Positions 9,244-17,834 of a stretch of DNA of 64,000 nucleotides are shown one piece after another. The notes under the pieces are model-generated. The model ran no database searches. It had not been told where the DNA came from and was given only the letters and a program-made list of their open reading frames with translations. The stretch's first letter is position 1. Each line of letters opens with the position of its first letter. Source of the stretch: Gammaproteobacteria bacterium (GTDB lineage: Bacteria; Pseudomonadota; Gammaproteobacteria; Pseudomonadales; Pseudomonadaceae); NCBI GenBank assembly GCA_018816095.1, contig JAHIWP010000045.1:20987-84986 (forward strand), given 5' to 3'. Made by a program: the position numbers and the translations under genes.

Positions 9244-9969
9244 TTACGGCTGTGTAGCAGGTGTTACCGGTGCAGCTGGCACAACGGCCACAGCAGGCGC
9301 GGCAGGTGCAGCGACTACCGGCGCAGCGGGCTTGGCTGCAGCAGGTTTGGCGGCCGGCTTAGCGACGGGCTTGGCCGCTGGTTTTACCGCAGGCTTCGCA
9401 GCGGCTTTAGCAGCAGGCTTGGCCGCAGCCTTGGCGGCAGGTTTAGCCGCTGGCTTAGCCGTGGCTTTGGCAGCGGGCTTAGCCGCAGCTTTAGCGGCCG
9501 GCTTGGCGGCTACTTTCTTGACGGCAGGCTTAACCGATTTGACCGAGACACCGGTCAGCTGCTCAATCTGCTTGGTCAGGCTTTCAACTTTCGCGTTGAG
9601 CGCTTTCACTTCATTGCGGCTCGGTACACCCAGACGCGAAATGGCATTGTTCAGACGCTTGTCGAAGGCTTCTTCCAGCTCGTTCCACTTGCCCAGCGCC
9701 TTGTCTTTAACTTCATCAACGCGCGACTTAGCGGTGTCCACTTTCGTGTTCACGGTGCTTTTCACAGCGCCAACTTGCTTGTCGACTTCGCTCTTGGCTT
9801 GCTTCTCAGCTTTTTCGCCATCCTTGACCAGCGTGTCGAACAGCTTGTTGCCGTCCTTGCTGACCTTGGAATAGGCGCCCAAACCTGCCAACCAGATTTG
9901 ACGCGAGTATTTTTCGACTTCACCGACCCAAGAGGTGGCTTGCTTTTCGGTTTTCTTTTTGACGGCCAT
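9244..9969 (-). CDS. phaF: PHA granule phasin PhaF, histone H1-like C-terminus
   Basis: Phasin of 241 residues. The N-terminal half (about 1-140) is the amphipathic granule-binding phasin domain (WVGEVEKYSRQIWLAGLGAY near the start, then a long coiled coil ending with a leucine-zipper-like LNAKVESLTKQIEQL). The C-terminal half is a lysine/alanine/proline repeat built on AAKPAAK units, like AlgP and histone H1, which binds DNA and helps segregate granules between daughter cells. The repeats make the DNA at 9310-9530 highly repetitive. It is followed 14 bases away from phaI and shares its N-terminal motif. The last residues are Ala/Pro/Val-rich. Confidence 0.95.
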   Translation of the reverse strand: MAVKKKTEKQATSWVGEVEKYSRQIWLAGLGAYSKVSKDGNKLFDTLVKDGEKAEKQAKSEVDKQVGAVKSTVNTKVDTAKSRVDEVKDKALGKWNELEEAFDKRLNNAISRLGVPSRNEVKALNAKVESLTKQIEQLTGVSVKSVKPAVKKVAAKPAAKAAAKPAAKATAKPAAKPAAKAAAKPAAKAAAKPAVKPAAKPVAKPAAKPAAAKPAAPVVAAPAAPAVAVVPAAPVTPATQP

Positions 9970-9982
9970 TCTGCAGCTCTCC

Positions 9983-10423
9983 TTATTTGGTGCGCGCGAC
10001 GTGATCGAGCAACGCGCTCAACTCGTCGAGCTTAGCAGACAGGACTTCTACGTCCTGCTTAGACGGGATGCCCAGGCGGTTTAGGGCACTGGCTACACGG
10101 TTATCGAACGCCTTCTCGATTTTGTCGAGACGCCCTTCGAACTTATCTTTGACGCTGCTGACATTGCTGGTGACTGTGTTCTTCACACTGTCGATCTGGC
10201 TGTTGGCCGCTTCAACTTGTTCGTTGACCAGCTTCTTGCCTTGTTTTTCAACACCTTCGCCGCTTTTCACGAGTTCTTTGAAGTACTCGGAACCTTCTTG
10301 ACCGGCTTTGGCGTAAGCGCCCAGACCCGCCAGCCAGATTTTACGGGCGTAAACTTTTGCGTCGCTCAGCACGCTGCTGGTTTCTTCAACGACGGCTTTC
10401 TTTTTAACGGCAACTTTCGACAT
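9983..10423 (-). CDS. phaI: PHA granule phasin PhaI
   Basis: Small phasin of 146 residues, homologous to the N-terminal half of PhaF: the KIWLAGLGAYAKAGQEG segment near residue 30 matches PhaF closely, as does the coiled-coil region ending SALLDHV. It coats PHA granules. I start at the ATG at 10423 (MSKVAVKK), with GAGG a short way upstream; the frame extends to a GTG at 10435 but that start would overlap the ribosome binding site. First gene of the phaI-phaF pair; both are expected to be activated by PhaD. Confidence 0.93.
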   Translation of the reverse strand: MSKVAVKKKAVVEETSSVLSDAKVYARKIWLAGLGAYAKAGQEGSEYFKELVKSGEGVEKQGKKLVNEQVEAANSQIDSVKNTVTSNVSSVKDKFEGRLDKIEKAFDNRVASALNRLGIPSKQDVEVLSAKLDELSALLDHVARTK

Positions 10424-10552
10424 GGTGCACCTCACTCTAATGTTTCGAGGAAACGCCCACGGAATGCAGGCTTAGCAACACGGTATCGATGAAAATTAGA
10501 AACCGCATACTAAGCCGCTTAAAAACTGCCGAAGCCTGTTGAGGCCCTGGCG

Positions 10553-10831
10553 TCAGGCCTGCAGGTTCTTGTCCAGCGCGTCTTCGATTTCGCGCTTGAT
10601 GCTGCTGCTCATCGCCGAGAGCAACAAGCCCAGGCTGAGCTGCACACGCACGCTACTTTCATGCACCTCAATACGGCCGTCAGCACCGCTGCGTTTAAAC
10701 TCCAGGTTGTCGCCATTCCAGCGGTAACGCACGTCATATTCGCGCGCCAATCGCTCAGCTAGTTGCTCAGCTTTCTCACGGGCGGCCTCGCGGCCTAGGT
10801 TGTGGGGGCGTTCAACGGTGATCTTGGCCAT
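10553..10831 (-). CDS. Polyhydroxyalkanoic acid system protein (PHA granule-region family)
   Basis: A 92-residue protein starting MAKITVERPHNLGREAAREKAEQLAERL, matching the short family annotated as 'putative polyhydroxyalkanoic acid system protein' that recurs next to PHA and ubi genes in pseudomonads. It has a helical start, a central beta region (YDVRYRWNGDNLEFKRSG) and a helical end. No catalytic residues are visible and no function is established. It lies upstream of phaI on the same strand with a 129-base gap, so it may share or precede the phasin transcript. Confidence 0.85.
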   Translation of the reverse strand: MAKITVERPHNLGREAAREKAEQLAERLAREYDVRYRWNGDNLEFKRSGADGRIEVHESSVRVQLSLGLLLSAMSSSIKREIEDALDKNLQA

Positions 10832-10898
10832 GGCATTTCTCCTCGCCAGTTAACTGCGACCTTAGGGTTTGTTATCGTTTCAGCGCGGCCGCGCCGAA

Positions 10899-10986
10899 GC
10901 CTGTTTTAGCGCGAGACAAGGCACGAGACACGAAGTTTGGCGCTCCAAATGAGTGTCGAGAAACGCCGTATCGCGCTAAAACAGGC
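10899..10986. repeat. Large imperfect palindrome A upstream of ubiE
   Basis: GCCTGTTTTAGCGCGA at 10899-10914 is exactly inverted at 10971-10986. The 56 bases between contain further nested complementarity: GACAC with GTGTC, and TTTGG with CCAAA around a central CGCT. The whole 88 bases can fold into one long hairpin. It is non-coding and looks like a dispersed intergenic repeat or a structured transcript. Confidence 0.8.
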
Positions 10987-10998
10987 ACGGCCCTTCGG

Positions 10999-11097
10999 GT
11001 TGCGCGCAAAACCTCGCCATGCGGTGTTGGAGGACTTGGCAAGGGAACACCATTACCAGCGTCCTCCGCCTAGCCTGGCGAGGTTTTGCGCGGCAAC
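10999..11097. repeat. Large imperfect palindrome B upstream of ubiE
   Basis: GCGCAAAACCTCGCCA at 11004-11019 is exactly inverted at 11076-11091. GTTGC 10999-11003 and GCAAC 11093-11097 extend the stem with a one-base bulge. Inside, GGTGTT pairs with AACACC and GGAGGA with TCCTCC. It begins 13 bases after palindrome A and has the same arm length and similar arm spacing, so the two probably form one composite element. Confidence 0.8.
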
Positions 11098-11160
11098 GCG
11101 ACTCGTGCCGAAACGACAACAGACCCTAGATTGCGAGACTATAGCAAGCTGCACACATGC

Positions 11161-11177
11161 AAAGCCCTCAGGCTTTT
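11161..11177. terminator. Small intrinsic-terminator-like hairpin before ubiE
   Basis: AAAGCC 11161-11166, loop CTCA, GGCTTT 11171-11176 followed by another T. It resembles a short rho-independent terminator but no + strand gene lies just upstream; it could end a transcript covering palindromes A and B. Confidence 0.4.
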
Positions 11178-11268
11178 ACTTCACGCGTGCGGTTTGGAGC
11201 CTATGCCTGCATTTAGGTTTAGAATGGCCGCCTCTTTGACTCAGCCTCTCTGTTTAGGAAAGGGCACG

Positions 11269-12039
11269 ATGAACGACCCGCGCAAGAACAGCGACAGCGA
11301 ACCCACCACGCATTTTGGTTTCCAGGATGTGCCGGAAAGCCAGAAGGCGGAAAAAGTCGCCGAGGTCTTCCACTCGGTGGCGGCCAAGTACGACCTGATG
11401 AACGATGTGCTGTCCGGCGGCATGCACCGCCTGTGGAAGCGCTTCACCATTGAACTGTCCGGTGTGCGCAGCGGCAACCGGGTGTTGGATATCGCCGGTG
11501 GCACGGGCGACCTGACCCGCAAGTTCTCCAGCCTGGTTGGCCCGACCGGCGAAGTGGTACTGGCCGACATCAACGAGTCGATGCTGCGCGTTGGCCGTGA
11601 TCGTCTGCTCGACAAAGGCGTGTCCGGCAACGTCAGCTTCGTCCAGGCCGACGCGGAAAAACTGCCGTTCCCGGATAACCATTTCGATGTGGTGACCATC
11701 GCCTTCGGCCTGCGCAACGTGACGCATAAAGAAGATGCAATCCGCTCAATGCTGCGGGTGCTCAAGCCTGGTGGCCGCCTGTTGATCCTGGAGTTCTCCA
11801 AACCCTCCAGCCCGCTGCTGTCGAAGTTTTACGACGCGTATTCGTTCAAGTTCATGCCGTTGGCCGGCAAGCTGATCACCAACGACGCCGAAAGCTACCG
11901 CTACCTGGCCGAGTCGATCCGCATGCACCCGGATCAGGACACCCTCAAGGCGATGATGGTTGAAGCCGGCTTCGAGCGCGTGACCTTCCACAACATGACC
12001 GGCGGCATCGTCGCCCTGCACCGCGGCATCAAGCCCTGA
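11269..12039 (+). CDS. ubiE: Ubiquinone/menaquinone C-methyltransferase UbiE
   Basis: SAM-dependent methyltransferase that C-methylates the demethoxy-ubiquinone (and demethylmenaquinone) ring. I take the ATG at 11269, giving 256 residues starting [19 protein letters not shown]; the open frame reaches back to 11086 but that extension runs into the palindromic region. Motif I is [15 protein letters not shown] near residue 70, and the family signatures [18 protein letters not shown] and [25 protein letters not shown] are intact. The stop overlaps the ubiJ start (TGATG), so ubiE, ubiJ and ubiB form a tight operon. Confidence 0.96.
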   Translation: MNDPRKNSDSEPTTHFGFQDVPESQKAEKVAEVFHSVAAKYDLMNDVLSGGMHRLWKRFTIELSGVRSGNRVLDIAGGTGDLTRKFSSLVGPTGEVVLADINESMLRVGRDRLLDKGVSGNVSFVQADAEKLPFPDNHFDVVTIAFGLRNVTHKEDAIRSMLRVLKPGGRLLILEFSKPSSPLLSKFYDAYSFKFMPLAGKLITNDAESYRYLAESIRMHPDQDTLKAMMVEAGFERVTFHNMTGGIVALHRGIKP

Positions 12040-12656
12040 TGTTAATCACCGGGCTGCTGGCCGGGGTCGAGCTTGGCCTCAATCGCGTATTGGCCATGGA
12101 CAGCACGGCGCTGCCGCGCCTGGCGCGCTTGAGCGGTCGCGTAATAGCAGTGGAGTGCACGGCGCCGAGCCTGCAACTGTTTATTCTGCCCAGCGCGACC
12201 GGCCTGCAATTGGCCGCGCAGTGGGCCGGCGAGGCTGATTGCAGCCTACGCGCGCCGGCGGCCAGCCTAGTACGCCTGGCCACCAGTAAGAATAAGACCA
12301 GCATCCTGCACAGCCCCGAAGTCAGCCTGGACGGTGACAGCGCCGCCCTGCTGGAACTGGCCGGCATCCTTCAGGACCTCGAACTGGACTGGGAGTATGA
12401 GCTGTCACGCTGGCTCGGCCCGGTTGGCAGCCAGTTGCTTGGCGGCCACCTGCGCAGCCGGGTGAGCTGGAGCAGCCAAGCCCTCGACAGCCTGCGCCTG
12501 AACCTGGCTGATTACCTCAGCGAAGAGTCCCGCAGCCTGGTCGGCCAGCGCGAGGCCGATGCGCGCTTCGCCGAACTCGATCACCTGAAGTTGTCACTCG
12601 ACCGTCTCGATGCCCGCATTGAGCGCCTTGCCCAAAACCATAAGCCCATCGCATGA
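12039..12656 (+). CDS. ubiJ: Ubiquinone biosynthesis accessory factor UbiJ (SCP2 domain)
   Basis: A 205-residue protein with an N-terminal SCP2-type lipid-binding domain (about 10-110) and a C-terminal coiled coil (about 150-200, rich in Leu/Asp/Arg). UbiJ, with UbiK, organises the soluble ubiquinone biosynthesis complex and binds the hydrophobic intermediates. The assignment rests on this architecture and on the conserved position between ubiE and ubiB. Start ATG at 12039 overlaps the ubiE stop by one base; its own stop overlaps the ubiB start in an ATGA. Confidence 0.88.
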   Translation: MLITGLLAGVELGLNRVLAMDSTALPRLARLSGRVIAVECTAPSLQLFILPSATGLQLAAQWAGEADCSLRAPAASLVRLATSKNKTSILHSPEVSLDGDSAALLELAGILQDLELDWEYELSRWLGPVGSQLLGGHLRSRVSWSSQALDSLRLNLADYLSEESRSLVGQREADARFAELDHLKLSLDRLDARIERLAQNHKPIA

Positions 12657-14242
12657 AGCTGCTTGCCGTCCGTCGTCTGCTGCGCATTCAGCGCGTGATT
12701 ATCCGCTATCAACTGGATGACCTGTTGTTCGCCCTGCCGCTGCCACTCTGGCTGCGCGCGTTGCGTTTTGCCCTGCCCTGGCGCTGGTTGCCACGTCGCA
12801 CGCTTAACCTGTCGCGCGGCGCACGCCTGCGCTTGGCGCTGGAAGAGCTGGGGCCGATCTTCATCAAATTCGGCCAGGTGCTCTCAACCCGCCGCGACCT
12901 GCTGCCACTGGATATCGCCGACGAACTGGCCAAGCTACAAGACCAAGTACCGCCGTTTGACCCTGCTCAGTCGCAGGCGCTGATCGAAGCCCAGCTGGGT
13001 GCCAAGGTCAGCGAGGTGTTTGCCCGCTTCGATGCCCAGCCGCTGGCGTCCGCCTCGGTGGCGCAGGTGCATGGCGCACAACTGAAAAGCGGCGAAGAAG
13101 TGGTGGTCAAGGTGATTCGCCCCGGCCTGGAACCGGTGATCGAGCAAGACATCGCCTGGCTGTTCCTGCTCGCCAAAATAGCCGAGAAGTCCTCCGCCGA
13201 TGCACGCCGCCTGCGCCCGGTGGAAGTGGTCAGCGATTACGAGAAAACCATCTACGACGAACTTGACCTGCTACGTGAAGCGGCCAACGCCAGTCAGTTA
13301 CGGCGCAATTTCGAAGGCTCGCCGCTGCTCTATGTCCCTCAGGTTTACTGGGACCTGTGCCGACCGAAAGTACTGGTGATGGAGCGCATCTATGGCATTC
13401 AGGTCACCGACCTGGCGACCCTGGCTGACCAGCGCACCGACATGAAGCTGCTGGCCGAACGCGGCGTAGAGATCTTCTTCACCCAGGTGTTCCGCGACAG
13501 CTTCTTCCACGCCGACATGCACCCCGGCAATATCTTTGTCAGCACGCGCACGCCGTGGAACCCGCAGTACATCGCCATCGACTGCGGCATCATCGGCAGC
13601 CTCACCGCCGAAGATCAGGACTATCTGGCGCGTAACCTGCTGGCCTTTTTCAAGCGTGACTACCGCCGTGTGGCGCAGCTGCATATCGACTCTGGCTGGG
13701 TGCCTGCCGAGACCAAGGTGAATGACTTCGAGGCCGCCATCCGCACCGTCTGCGAACCGATTTTTGAGCGGCCGCTGAAAGATATTTCTTTTGCTCAGCT
13801 GCTGCTGCGTCTGTTCCAGACCGCGCGGCGCTTCAATATGGAAGTGCAACCGCAGCTGGTGCTATTGCAGAAGACCCTGCTGAATATCGAAGGCCTCGGC
13901 CGCCAGCTCTACCCGGATCTTGATCTGTGGAGCACTGCTCAGCCGTTCCTTGAGCGCTGGATGCGCGAGCGCATCAGCCCACTGCATCTGCTGCGTAACC
14001 TGCAACTGCAAGCTGAGCAAGTCCCACACCTGTCGCAAATCGCCCGCGAGACGCTGGAGCGCCTTAACCAGCAGCCCGCGCAGCGTCAGGAGCAGCCGGC
14101 GACTACCCAGCACTGGCTGGGACGGCTGTTGGGCGCGGCCCTGATTGCCGGCGCCGTCAGCCAAGGCCTGGCCTTGACCCTGCTCGTCTGGCCGAGCTGG
14201 GTAATGGCTGTGGCGGGGGTTTATCTGGTGTTGCGCCGATAG
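12653..14242 (+). CDS. ubiB: Ubiquinone biosynthesis kinase-like protein UbiB
   Basis: Membrane-anchored atypical ADCK/UbiB-family kinase-like ATPase, 529 residues, required for ubiquinone production. The family KxGQ motif appears as [15 protein letters not shown] near residue 65. The Ala-rich nucleotide loop ([13 protein letters not shown]), the VVVKVIRPG lysine and the catalytic [10 protein letters not shown] with a following DCGIIG metal motif are visible. Two hydrophobic helices at the C-terminus (about 480-529) anchor it. Four-base overlap with ubiJ indicates translational coupling. Confidence 0.95.
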   Translation: MKLLAVRRLLRIQRVIIRYQLDDLLFALPLPLWLRALRFALPWRWLPRRTLNLSRGARLRLALEELGPIFIKFGQVLSTRRDLLPLDIADELAKLQDQVPPFDPAQSQALIEAQLGAKVSEVFARFDAQPLASASVAQVHGAQLKSGEEVVVKVIRPGLEPVIEQDIAWLFLLAKIAEKSSADARRLRPVEVVSDYEKTIYDELDLLREAANASQLRRNFEGSPLLYVPQVYWDLCRPKVLVMERIYGIQVTDLATLADQRTDMKLLAERGVEIFFTQVFRDSFFHADMHPGNIFVSTRTPWNPQYIAIDCGIIGSLTAEDQDYLARNLLAFFKRDYRRVAQLHIDSGWVPAETKVNDFEAAIRTVCEPIFERPLKDISFAQLLLRLFQTARRFNMEVQPQLVLLQKTLLNIEGLGRQLYPDLDLWSTAQPFLERWMRERISPLHLLRNLQLQAEQVPHLSQIARETLERLNQQPAQRQEQPATTQHWLGRLLGAALIAGAVSQGLALTLLVWPSWVMAVAGVYLVLRR

Positions 14243-14309
14243 CCACACTGGGTGCGAACTGGCACACTAGCTTTCTGAACCAAGCAGCCCGTTACGGGCG
14301 GATATAGCG

Positions 14310-14711
14310 ATGACTGACTGGCTCGACGAAATCAACTGGAACAGCGACGGCCTGGTGCCGGCAATCGCTCAGGACCACCAAACCGGCCGTGTACTGATGA
14401 TGGCCTGGATGAACCGTGAAGCCCTGGCGCTGACGGCCACCGAGCAGCGCGCCATCTACTGGTCGCGTTCGCGCGGCAAACTCTGGCGCAAGGGTGAAGA
14501 GTCCGGCCATGTGCAGAAGCTCCACGAACTGCGCCTGGACTGCGATGCTGACGTGATCATCATGAAGGTCGAACAACTGGGCGGCATCGCCTGCCATACC
14601 GGCCGCGAAAGCTGCTTTTACCGCGTATTCGATAACGGCAGCTGGAAAACCGTCGATGCGGTGATCAAAAACCCGCACGCCATCTACAACCCAGGACACA
14701 ACCATGAGTGA
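14310..14711 (+). CDS. hisI: Phosphoribosyl-AMP cyclohydrolase HisI
   Basis: Histidine pathway step 3: opens the adenine ring of phosphoribosyl-AMP. A 133-residue single-domain enzyme with the metal and active-site motifs [37 protein letters not shown] and CHTGRESCF. It is not fused to HisE, as usual in pseudomonads. hisE begins eight bases before its stop, so the two steps are translated together. The other his genes in this window lie 33 kb away at 47.8-50.9 kb. Confidence 0.96.
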   Translation: MTDWLDEINWNSDGLVPAIAQDHQTGRVLMMAWMNREALALTATEQRAIYWSRSRGKLWRKGEESGHVQKLHELRLDCDADVIIMKVEQLGGIACHTGRESCFYRVFDNGSWKTVDAVIKNPHAIYNPGHNHE

Positions 14712-15051
14712 CACGGCCATGACTGATACCCTGAGCCGCCTGGCCGAGGTGCTGGAGTCGCGCAAAGGCGCGGCCGCCGACAGTTCCTATGTCGCCAGCC
14801 TGTACCACAAGGGCCTGAACAAGATTCTGGAAAAGGTAGGCGAGGAGTCGGTGGAAACCATTCTGGCGGCCAAAGATGCTGCCGTCAGCGGCGACTGCAG
14901 CGATGTGATCTACGAAACCGCCGACCTGTGGTTCCACAGTTTGGTCATGCTTGCCGCCCTCGGCCAGCACCCGCAAGCGGTACTGGACGAACTGGACCGG
15001 CGCTTTGGCCTGTCCGGCCACGCGGAAAAAGCCGCACGCCCGCAAAACTAA
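14704..15051 (+). CDS. hisE: Phosphoribosyl-ATP pyrophosphatase HisE
   Basis: Histidine pathway step 2: hydrolyses phosphoribosyl-ATP to phosphoribosyl-AMP. 115 residues of all-helical MazG-like fold with [22 protein letters not shown] (EExx metal ligands) and [18 protein letters not shown]. Two possible starts exist, MSD at 14704 and MTD at 14719; the first gives an eight-base overlap with hisI and follows AGGACA. It is followed after 27 bases by tatA, giving a hisI-hisE-tatABC run. Confidence 0.95.
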   Translation: MSDTAMTDTLSRLAEVLESRKGAAADSSYVASLYHKGLNKILEKVGEESVETILAAKDAAVSGDCSDVIYETADLWFHSLVMLAALGQHPQAVLDELDRRFGLSGHAEKAARPQN

Positions 15052-15078
15052 TCAACCTCTTACTACGGAGTACGCATT

Positions 15079-15318
15079 ATGGGATTCGGTGGCATTAGCA
15101 TCTGGCAACTCCTGATCATCCTGCTGATCGTGGTCATGCTGTTCGGCACCAAGCGCCTCAAGGGCCTGGGTTCTGACCTGGGCGACGCGATTAAGGGCTT
15201 CCGTAAGTCGATGGACAACGGCGACGCTGAGAAGCCGGCCCCTGCCGTGGACGAGCCGAAAGGTCAGACCATCGACGCTCAGGCGCGCAAGGTCGAAGAA
15301 CCGGCGAAAAAAGACTAA
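15079..15318 (+). CDS. tatA: Sec-independent translocase subunit TatA
   Basis: 79-residue subunit forming the size-variable pore of the twin-arginine translocase. N-terminal membrane helix (about 5-22, [18 protein letters not shown]), a hinge with the conserved FGTKRL, an amphipathic helix ([17 protein letters not shown]), then a polar tail rich in Pro/Ala/Glu. ACGGAG about six bases before the ATG is the ribosome binding site. First gene of tatA-tatB-tatC-rsmE. Confidence 0.95.
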   Translation: MGFGGISIWQLLIILLIVVMLFGTKRLKGLGSDLGDAIKGFRKSMDNGDAEKPAPAVDEPKGQTIDAQARKVEEPAKKD

Positions 15319-15321
15319 GCC

Positions 15322-15654
15322 ATGTTCGATATTGGCTTTACCGAGCTGCTGCTGGTGGGCATCGTCGCCCTGCTGGTATTGGGCCCTGATCGCCTGCCCG
15401 GTGCTGTGCGCACCGCTGGCTTGTGGATCGGCCGGATAAAACGCAGTTTTAGCGCGATCAAAGCAGAGGTCGAGCGCGAGATTGGCGCAGACGAAATTCG
15501 CCGCCAGCTGCATAACGAGCAGATTCTCGACCTTGAGCGCGAAATGAACGCGGCCAAGCAGAAGCTCAATGCACCGCTCAGCAGCCTGGGCGAAACCACC
15601 CCCACGGCCGAAAGCGTCAAAAACAGCAGCCAGGATAAAAGCCCGCAGCCATGA
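15322..15654 (+). CDS. tatB: Sec-independent translocase subunit TatB
   Basis: 110-residue TatB, which with TatC forms the receptor for twin-arginine signal peptides. The N-terminus [27 protein letters not shown] contains the TatB-type Glu in the membrane helix and the GPxRLP hinge that separates it from TatA. A long amphipathic helix follows ([14 protein letters not shown]). Three bases separate it from tatA; its stop overlaps the tatC start in ATGA. Confidence 0.94.
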   Translation: MFDIGFTELLLVGIVALLVLGPDRLPGAVRTAGLWIGRIKRSFSAIKAEVEREIGADEIRRQLHNEQILDLEREMNAAKQKLNAPLSSLGETTPTAESVKNSSQDKSPQP

Positions 15655-16454
15655 GCCAACGACCGGACAGCGACCAGGAAATGCCCCTGGTCTCACACCT
15701 GACTGAGCTGCGCACCCGCCTGTTGCGTATTGTTGGGGCCGTGTTCCTGCTGTTTGCCGGGCTGTTCTATTTTTCTCAGGACATTTACGCCCTAGTCGCC
15801 GCCCCGCTGCGCGCTTACTTGCCGGAAGGCGCGACGATGATCGCCACTGGCGTGGCTTCGCCCTTCCTCACGCCCTTCAAGCTGACCCTTATGGTCGCGT
15901 TGTTCCTGGCGATCCCGATCATCCTGCATCAGATCTGGGGCTTTATCGCGCCGGGCCTGTACAAGCACGAAAAGCGTATTGCCGTACCGCTGCTGATTTC
16001 TAGCATTCTGCTGTTCTATGGCGGCATGGCCTTCGCCTACTTTGTGGTGTTCCCGATCATGTTCGGCTTCTTCGCCAGCGTGACCCCGGAAGGCGTGGCG
16101 ATGATGACCGACATCGGCCAGTACCTAGATTTTGTCCTCACCCTGTTCTTCGCCTTTGGCGTCGCATTTGAGATCCCGATCGCCACCTTCCTGCTGATCT
16201 GGATCGGCGTGGTGGATGTCGCCACACTGCGTAAAAGTCGCCCCTACGTGGTGGTCGGCTGCTTTGTCGTCGGCATGGTGCTGACGCCGCCCGACGTGTT
16301 CTCGCAGACCTTGCTGGCGCTGCCCATGTGGATGCTGTTTGAGGCCGGCTTGTTGTGCGGCAGCCTAGTCAAGCGACGCCCTGACGAGGATGCAGCAGAC
16401 AACACCGACAGCGAAGACGCGCCCCACGATCAACCGCCAGCCGCACAACCGTGA
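15651..16454 (+). CDS. tatC: Sec-independent translocase subunit TatC
   Basis: Polytopic inner-membrane receptor of the Tat pathway, 267 residues, with six membrane helices. The cytoplasmic N-terminus contains [16 protein letters not shown], with the conserved HLxELRxR motif that binds twin-arginine signals. [37 protein letters not shown] carries the periplasmic and Glu-containing segments typical of TatC. The C-terminal tail is acidic. ATGA overlap with tatB; the rsmE GTG overlaps its stop. Confidence 0.95.
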   Translation: MSQRPDSDQEMPLVSHLTELRTRLLRIVGAVFLLFAGLFYFSQDIYALVAAPLRAYLPEGATMIATGVASPFLTPFKLTLMVALFLAIPIILHQIWGFIAPGLYKHEKRIAVPLLISSILLFYGGMAFAYFVVFPIMFGFFASVTPEGVAMMTDIGQYLDFVLTLFFAFGVAFEIPIATFLLIWIGVVDVATLRKSRPYVVVGCFVVGMVLTPPDVFSQTLLALPMWMLFEAGLLCGSLVKRRPDEDAADNTDSEDAPHDQPPAAQP

Positions 16455-17158
16455 ACCTGCTGCTACTCGAAGACGGCGACTTTATCGCCGCAGACCGCGT
16501 ATTGCTGAGCGGGCGCCGCCTTAAACACCTGCAGGACGTGCACCGCGCTGAAGCCGGCGACAGCCTGCGGGTCGGTCGCCTCAACGGCCTGATGGGCAGC
16601 GGCCAGCTGCTGCGCCTGGATGCCGAGCACGCCGAACTGTCGGTGCAGTTCGATCAAGCGCCGCCTGAGAAACTGCCGCTTACCTTGCTGCTGGCCCTGC
16701 CCCGGCCGAAGATGCTGCGGCGCGTGCTGCAAACCGTCAGCAGCATGGGCGTACCTCGACTGATTCTGCTCAATAGCTATCGCGTTGAAAAAAGCTTCTG
16801 GCAGACCCCCTTTCTGGAGCCAGCAGCCATTCGCGAACAGCTGATTCTCGGTTTGGAACAAGCCCGCGATACCGTGCTACCCGAGGTGATCATCGAGAAG
16901 CGCTTCAAACCCTTTGTCGAAGATCATCTGCCACACCTCACCGCCGGCACTCTGGGCCTTGTCGGTCACCCTGGCGATTACCCGGCTTGCCCACGGGCAG
17001 TCGAACAGGCCGTCACACTGGCCATCGGCCCGGAAGGCGGCTGGATTCCCTACGAGGTGGAAAAGCTTTCCGAAGCCGGCCTGCAACCCGTGCAACTGGG
17101 TGCGCGAATCCTGCGGGTGGAGACAGCGGTTACTGCACTACTGGCGCGACTGTTTTAA
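16451..17158 (+). CDS. rsmE: 16S rRNA (uracil1498-N3)-methyltransferase RsmE
   Basis: SPOUT-class methyltransferase that methylates U1498 of 16S rRNA. 235 residues: an N-terminal PUA-like domain (about 1-70, with [16 protein letters not shown] and RVGRLNG) and a C-terminal knotted SPOUT domain containing [31 protein letters not shown] and the knot motif [22 protein letters not shown] start at 16451 overlaps the tatC stop (GTGA). Last gene of the cluster; the next gene, the HxlR regulator, is convergent. Confidence 0.94.
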   Translation: MNLLLLEDGDFIAADRVLLSGRRLKHLQDVHRAEAGDSLRVGRLNGLMGSGQLLRLDAEHAELSVQFDQAPPEKLPLTLLLALPRPKMLRRVLQTVSSMGVPRLILLNSYRVEKSFWQTPFLEPAAIREQLILGLEQARDTVLPEVIIEKRFKPFVEDHLPHLTAGTLGLVGHPGDYPACPRAVEQAVTLAIGPEGGWIPYEVEKLSEAGLQPVQLGARILRVETAVTALLARLF

Positions 17159-17240
17159 CCGGCACCCCTGCCCCACAGGCGGGATGGCGCTGTATCCATC
17201 CACTAGCTCACGAGGGTAGATGAGCAAAGCGTCATTCACC

Positions 17241-17735
17241 CTACACAACCTGCTTTTCGTGCCAATGCGCTGGCAGTAGCTGGCCCTTGAGCGCGGGCGC
17301 TTCCTCCAGCTGTACATCCCTCGGCTGCAGCGGCTCACCACAGTCCGAGCACACCAGCACACCATGCATCGGCTGACCGCACGTGCGGTGAACATGCCGG
17401 ATCGGTGCACCCTCGACTCCGCTCATATGGCTGTCGCCCCAATGCACCAGCGCCATGATAGCCGGGTACAGATCACGGCCTTTGGCACTCAGGCAGTACT
17501 CCTCACGCAACGGCCGCTGCTGATAAGCCACCTTGTCCAGAACACCCGCTTCAGTCAGTTTTTTCAGGCGATCGGCCAGCACATGCCGGGTAATCCCCAA
17601 GCGTTTCTCGAACTCGTCAAAGCGACGAACTCCGAGAAAACACTCGCGCAGCACCAGCAATGTCCAGCGATCACCCACCACCGCCAGCGCACGCGCCAGC
17701 GAGCAGGGTTGTTGATCAAGCTCTTCCCAACGCAT
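17241..17735 (-). CDS. HxlR-family winged-helix regulator
   Basis: 164-residue MarR/HxlR-type transcription factor. The winged helix spans about residues 10-105 with the family signature ALAVVGDRWTLLVLRECFLG, RFDEFEKRLGITRHVLADRLKKL and a wing region. Cys11 (QQPCSLARAL) sits where redox-sensing HxlR/YodB proteins carry a regulatory cysteine. The C-terminal extension has CGQP...CSDCGEP, a possible zinc-ribbon-like cluster. It is divergent from the SDR/isomerase pair, with two palindromic operators in the 99-base gap, so it probably represses them and perhaps itself. Confidence 0.88.
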   Translation of the reverse strand: MRWEELDQQPCSLARALAVVGDRWTLLVLRECFLGVRRFDEFEKRLGITRHVLADRLKKLTEAGVLDKVAYQQRPLREEYCLSAKGRDLYPAIMALVHWGDSHMSGVEGAPIRHVHRTCGQPMHGVLVCSDCGEPLQPRDVQLEEAPALKGQLLPAHWHEKQVV

Positions 17736-17768
17736 GACTCATCTCCGCAATCGATAAGGCACATTAGC

Positions 17769-17821
17769 TTGACAGGTTCCAAAATGGAACCGAGTATCGA
17801 CCCAGGTTCCAAAATAGAACT
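17769..17821 (+). promoter_or_regulatory. Promoter with two HxlR-type operators
   Basis: Operator 1 is the perfect palindrome GGTTCCAAAATGGAACC at 17775-17791. Operator 2, GGTTCCAAAATAGAACT at 17805-17821, is the same sequence with two changes in its right arm. They start exactly 30 bases apart (about three helical turns). A consensus TTGACA -35 at 17769-17774 ends one base before operator 1, which fills the whole 17-base spacer; the -10 (GAGTAT, 17792-17797) is weak. Confidence 0.75.
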
Positions 17822-17834
17822 GACGGAGACAGTA

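Noticed and set aside
9226-10035. Ser/Arg/Gly-rich open frames on the + strand over phaF
   Set aside because: Reverse reading of the AAKPAAK repeat gives low-complexity protein without start signals.
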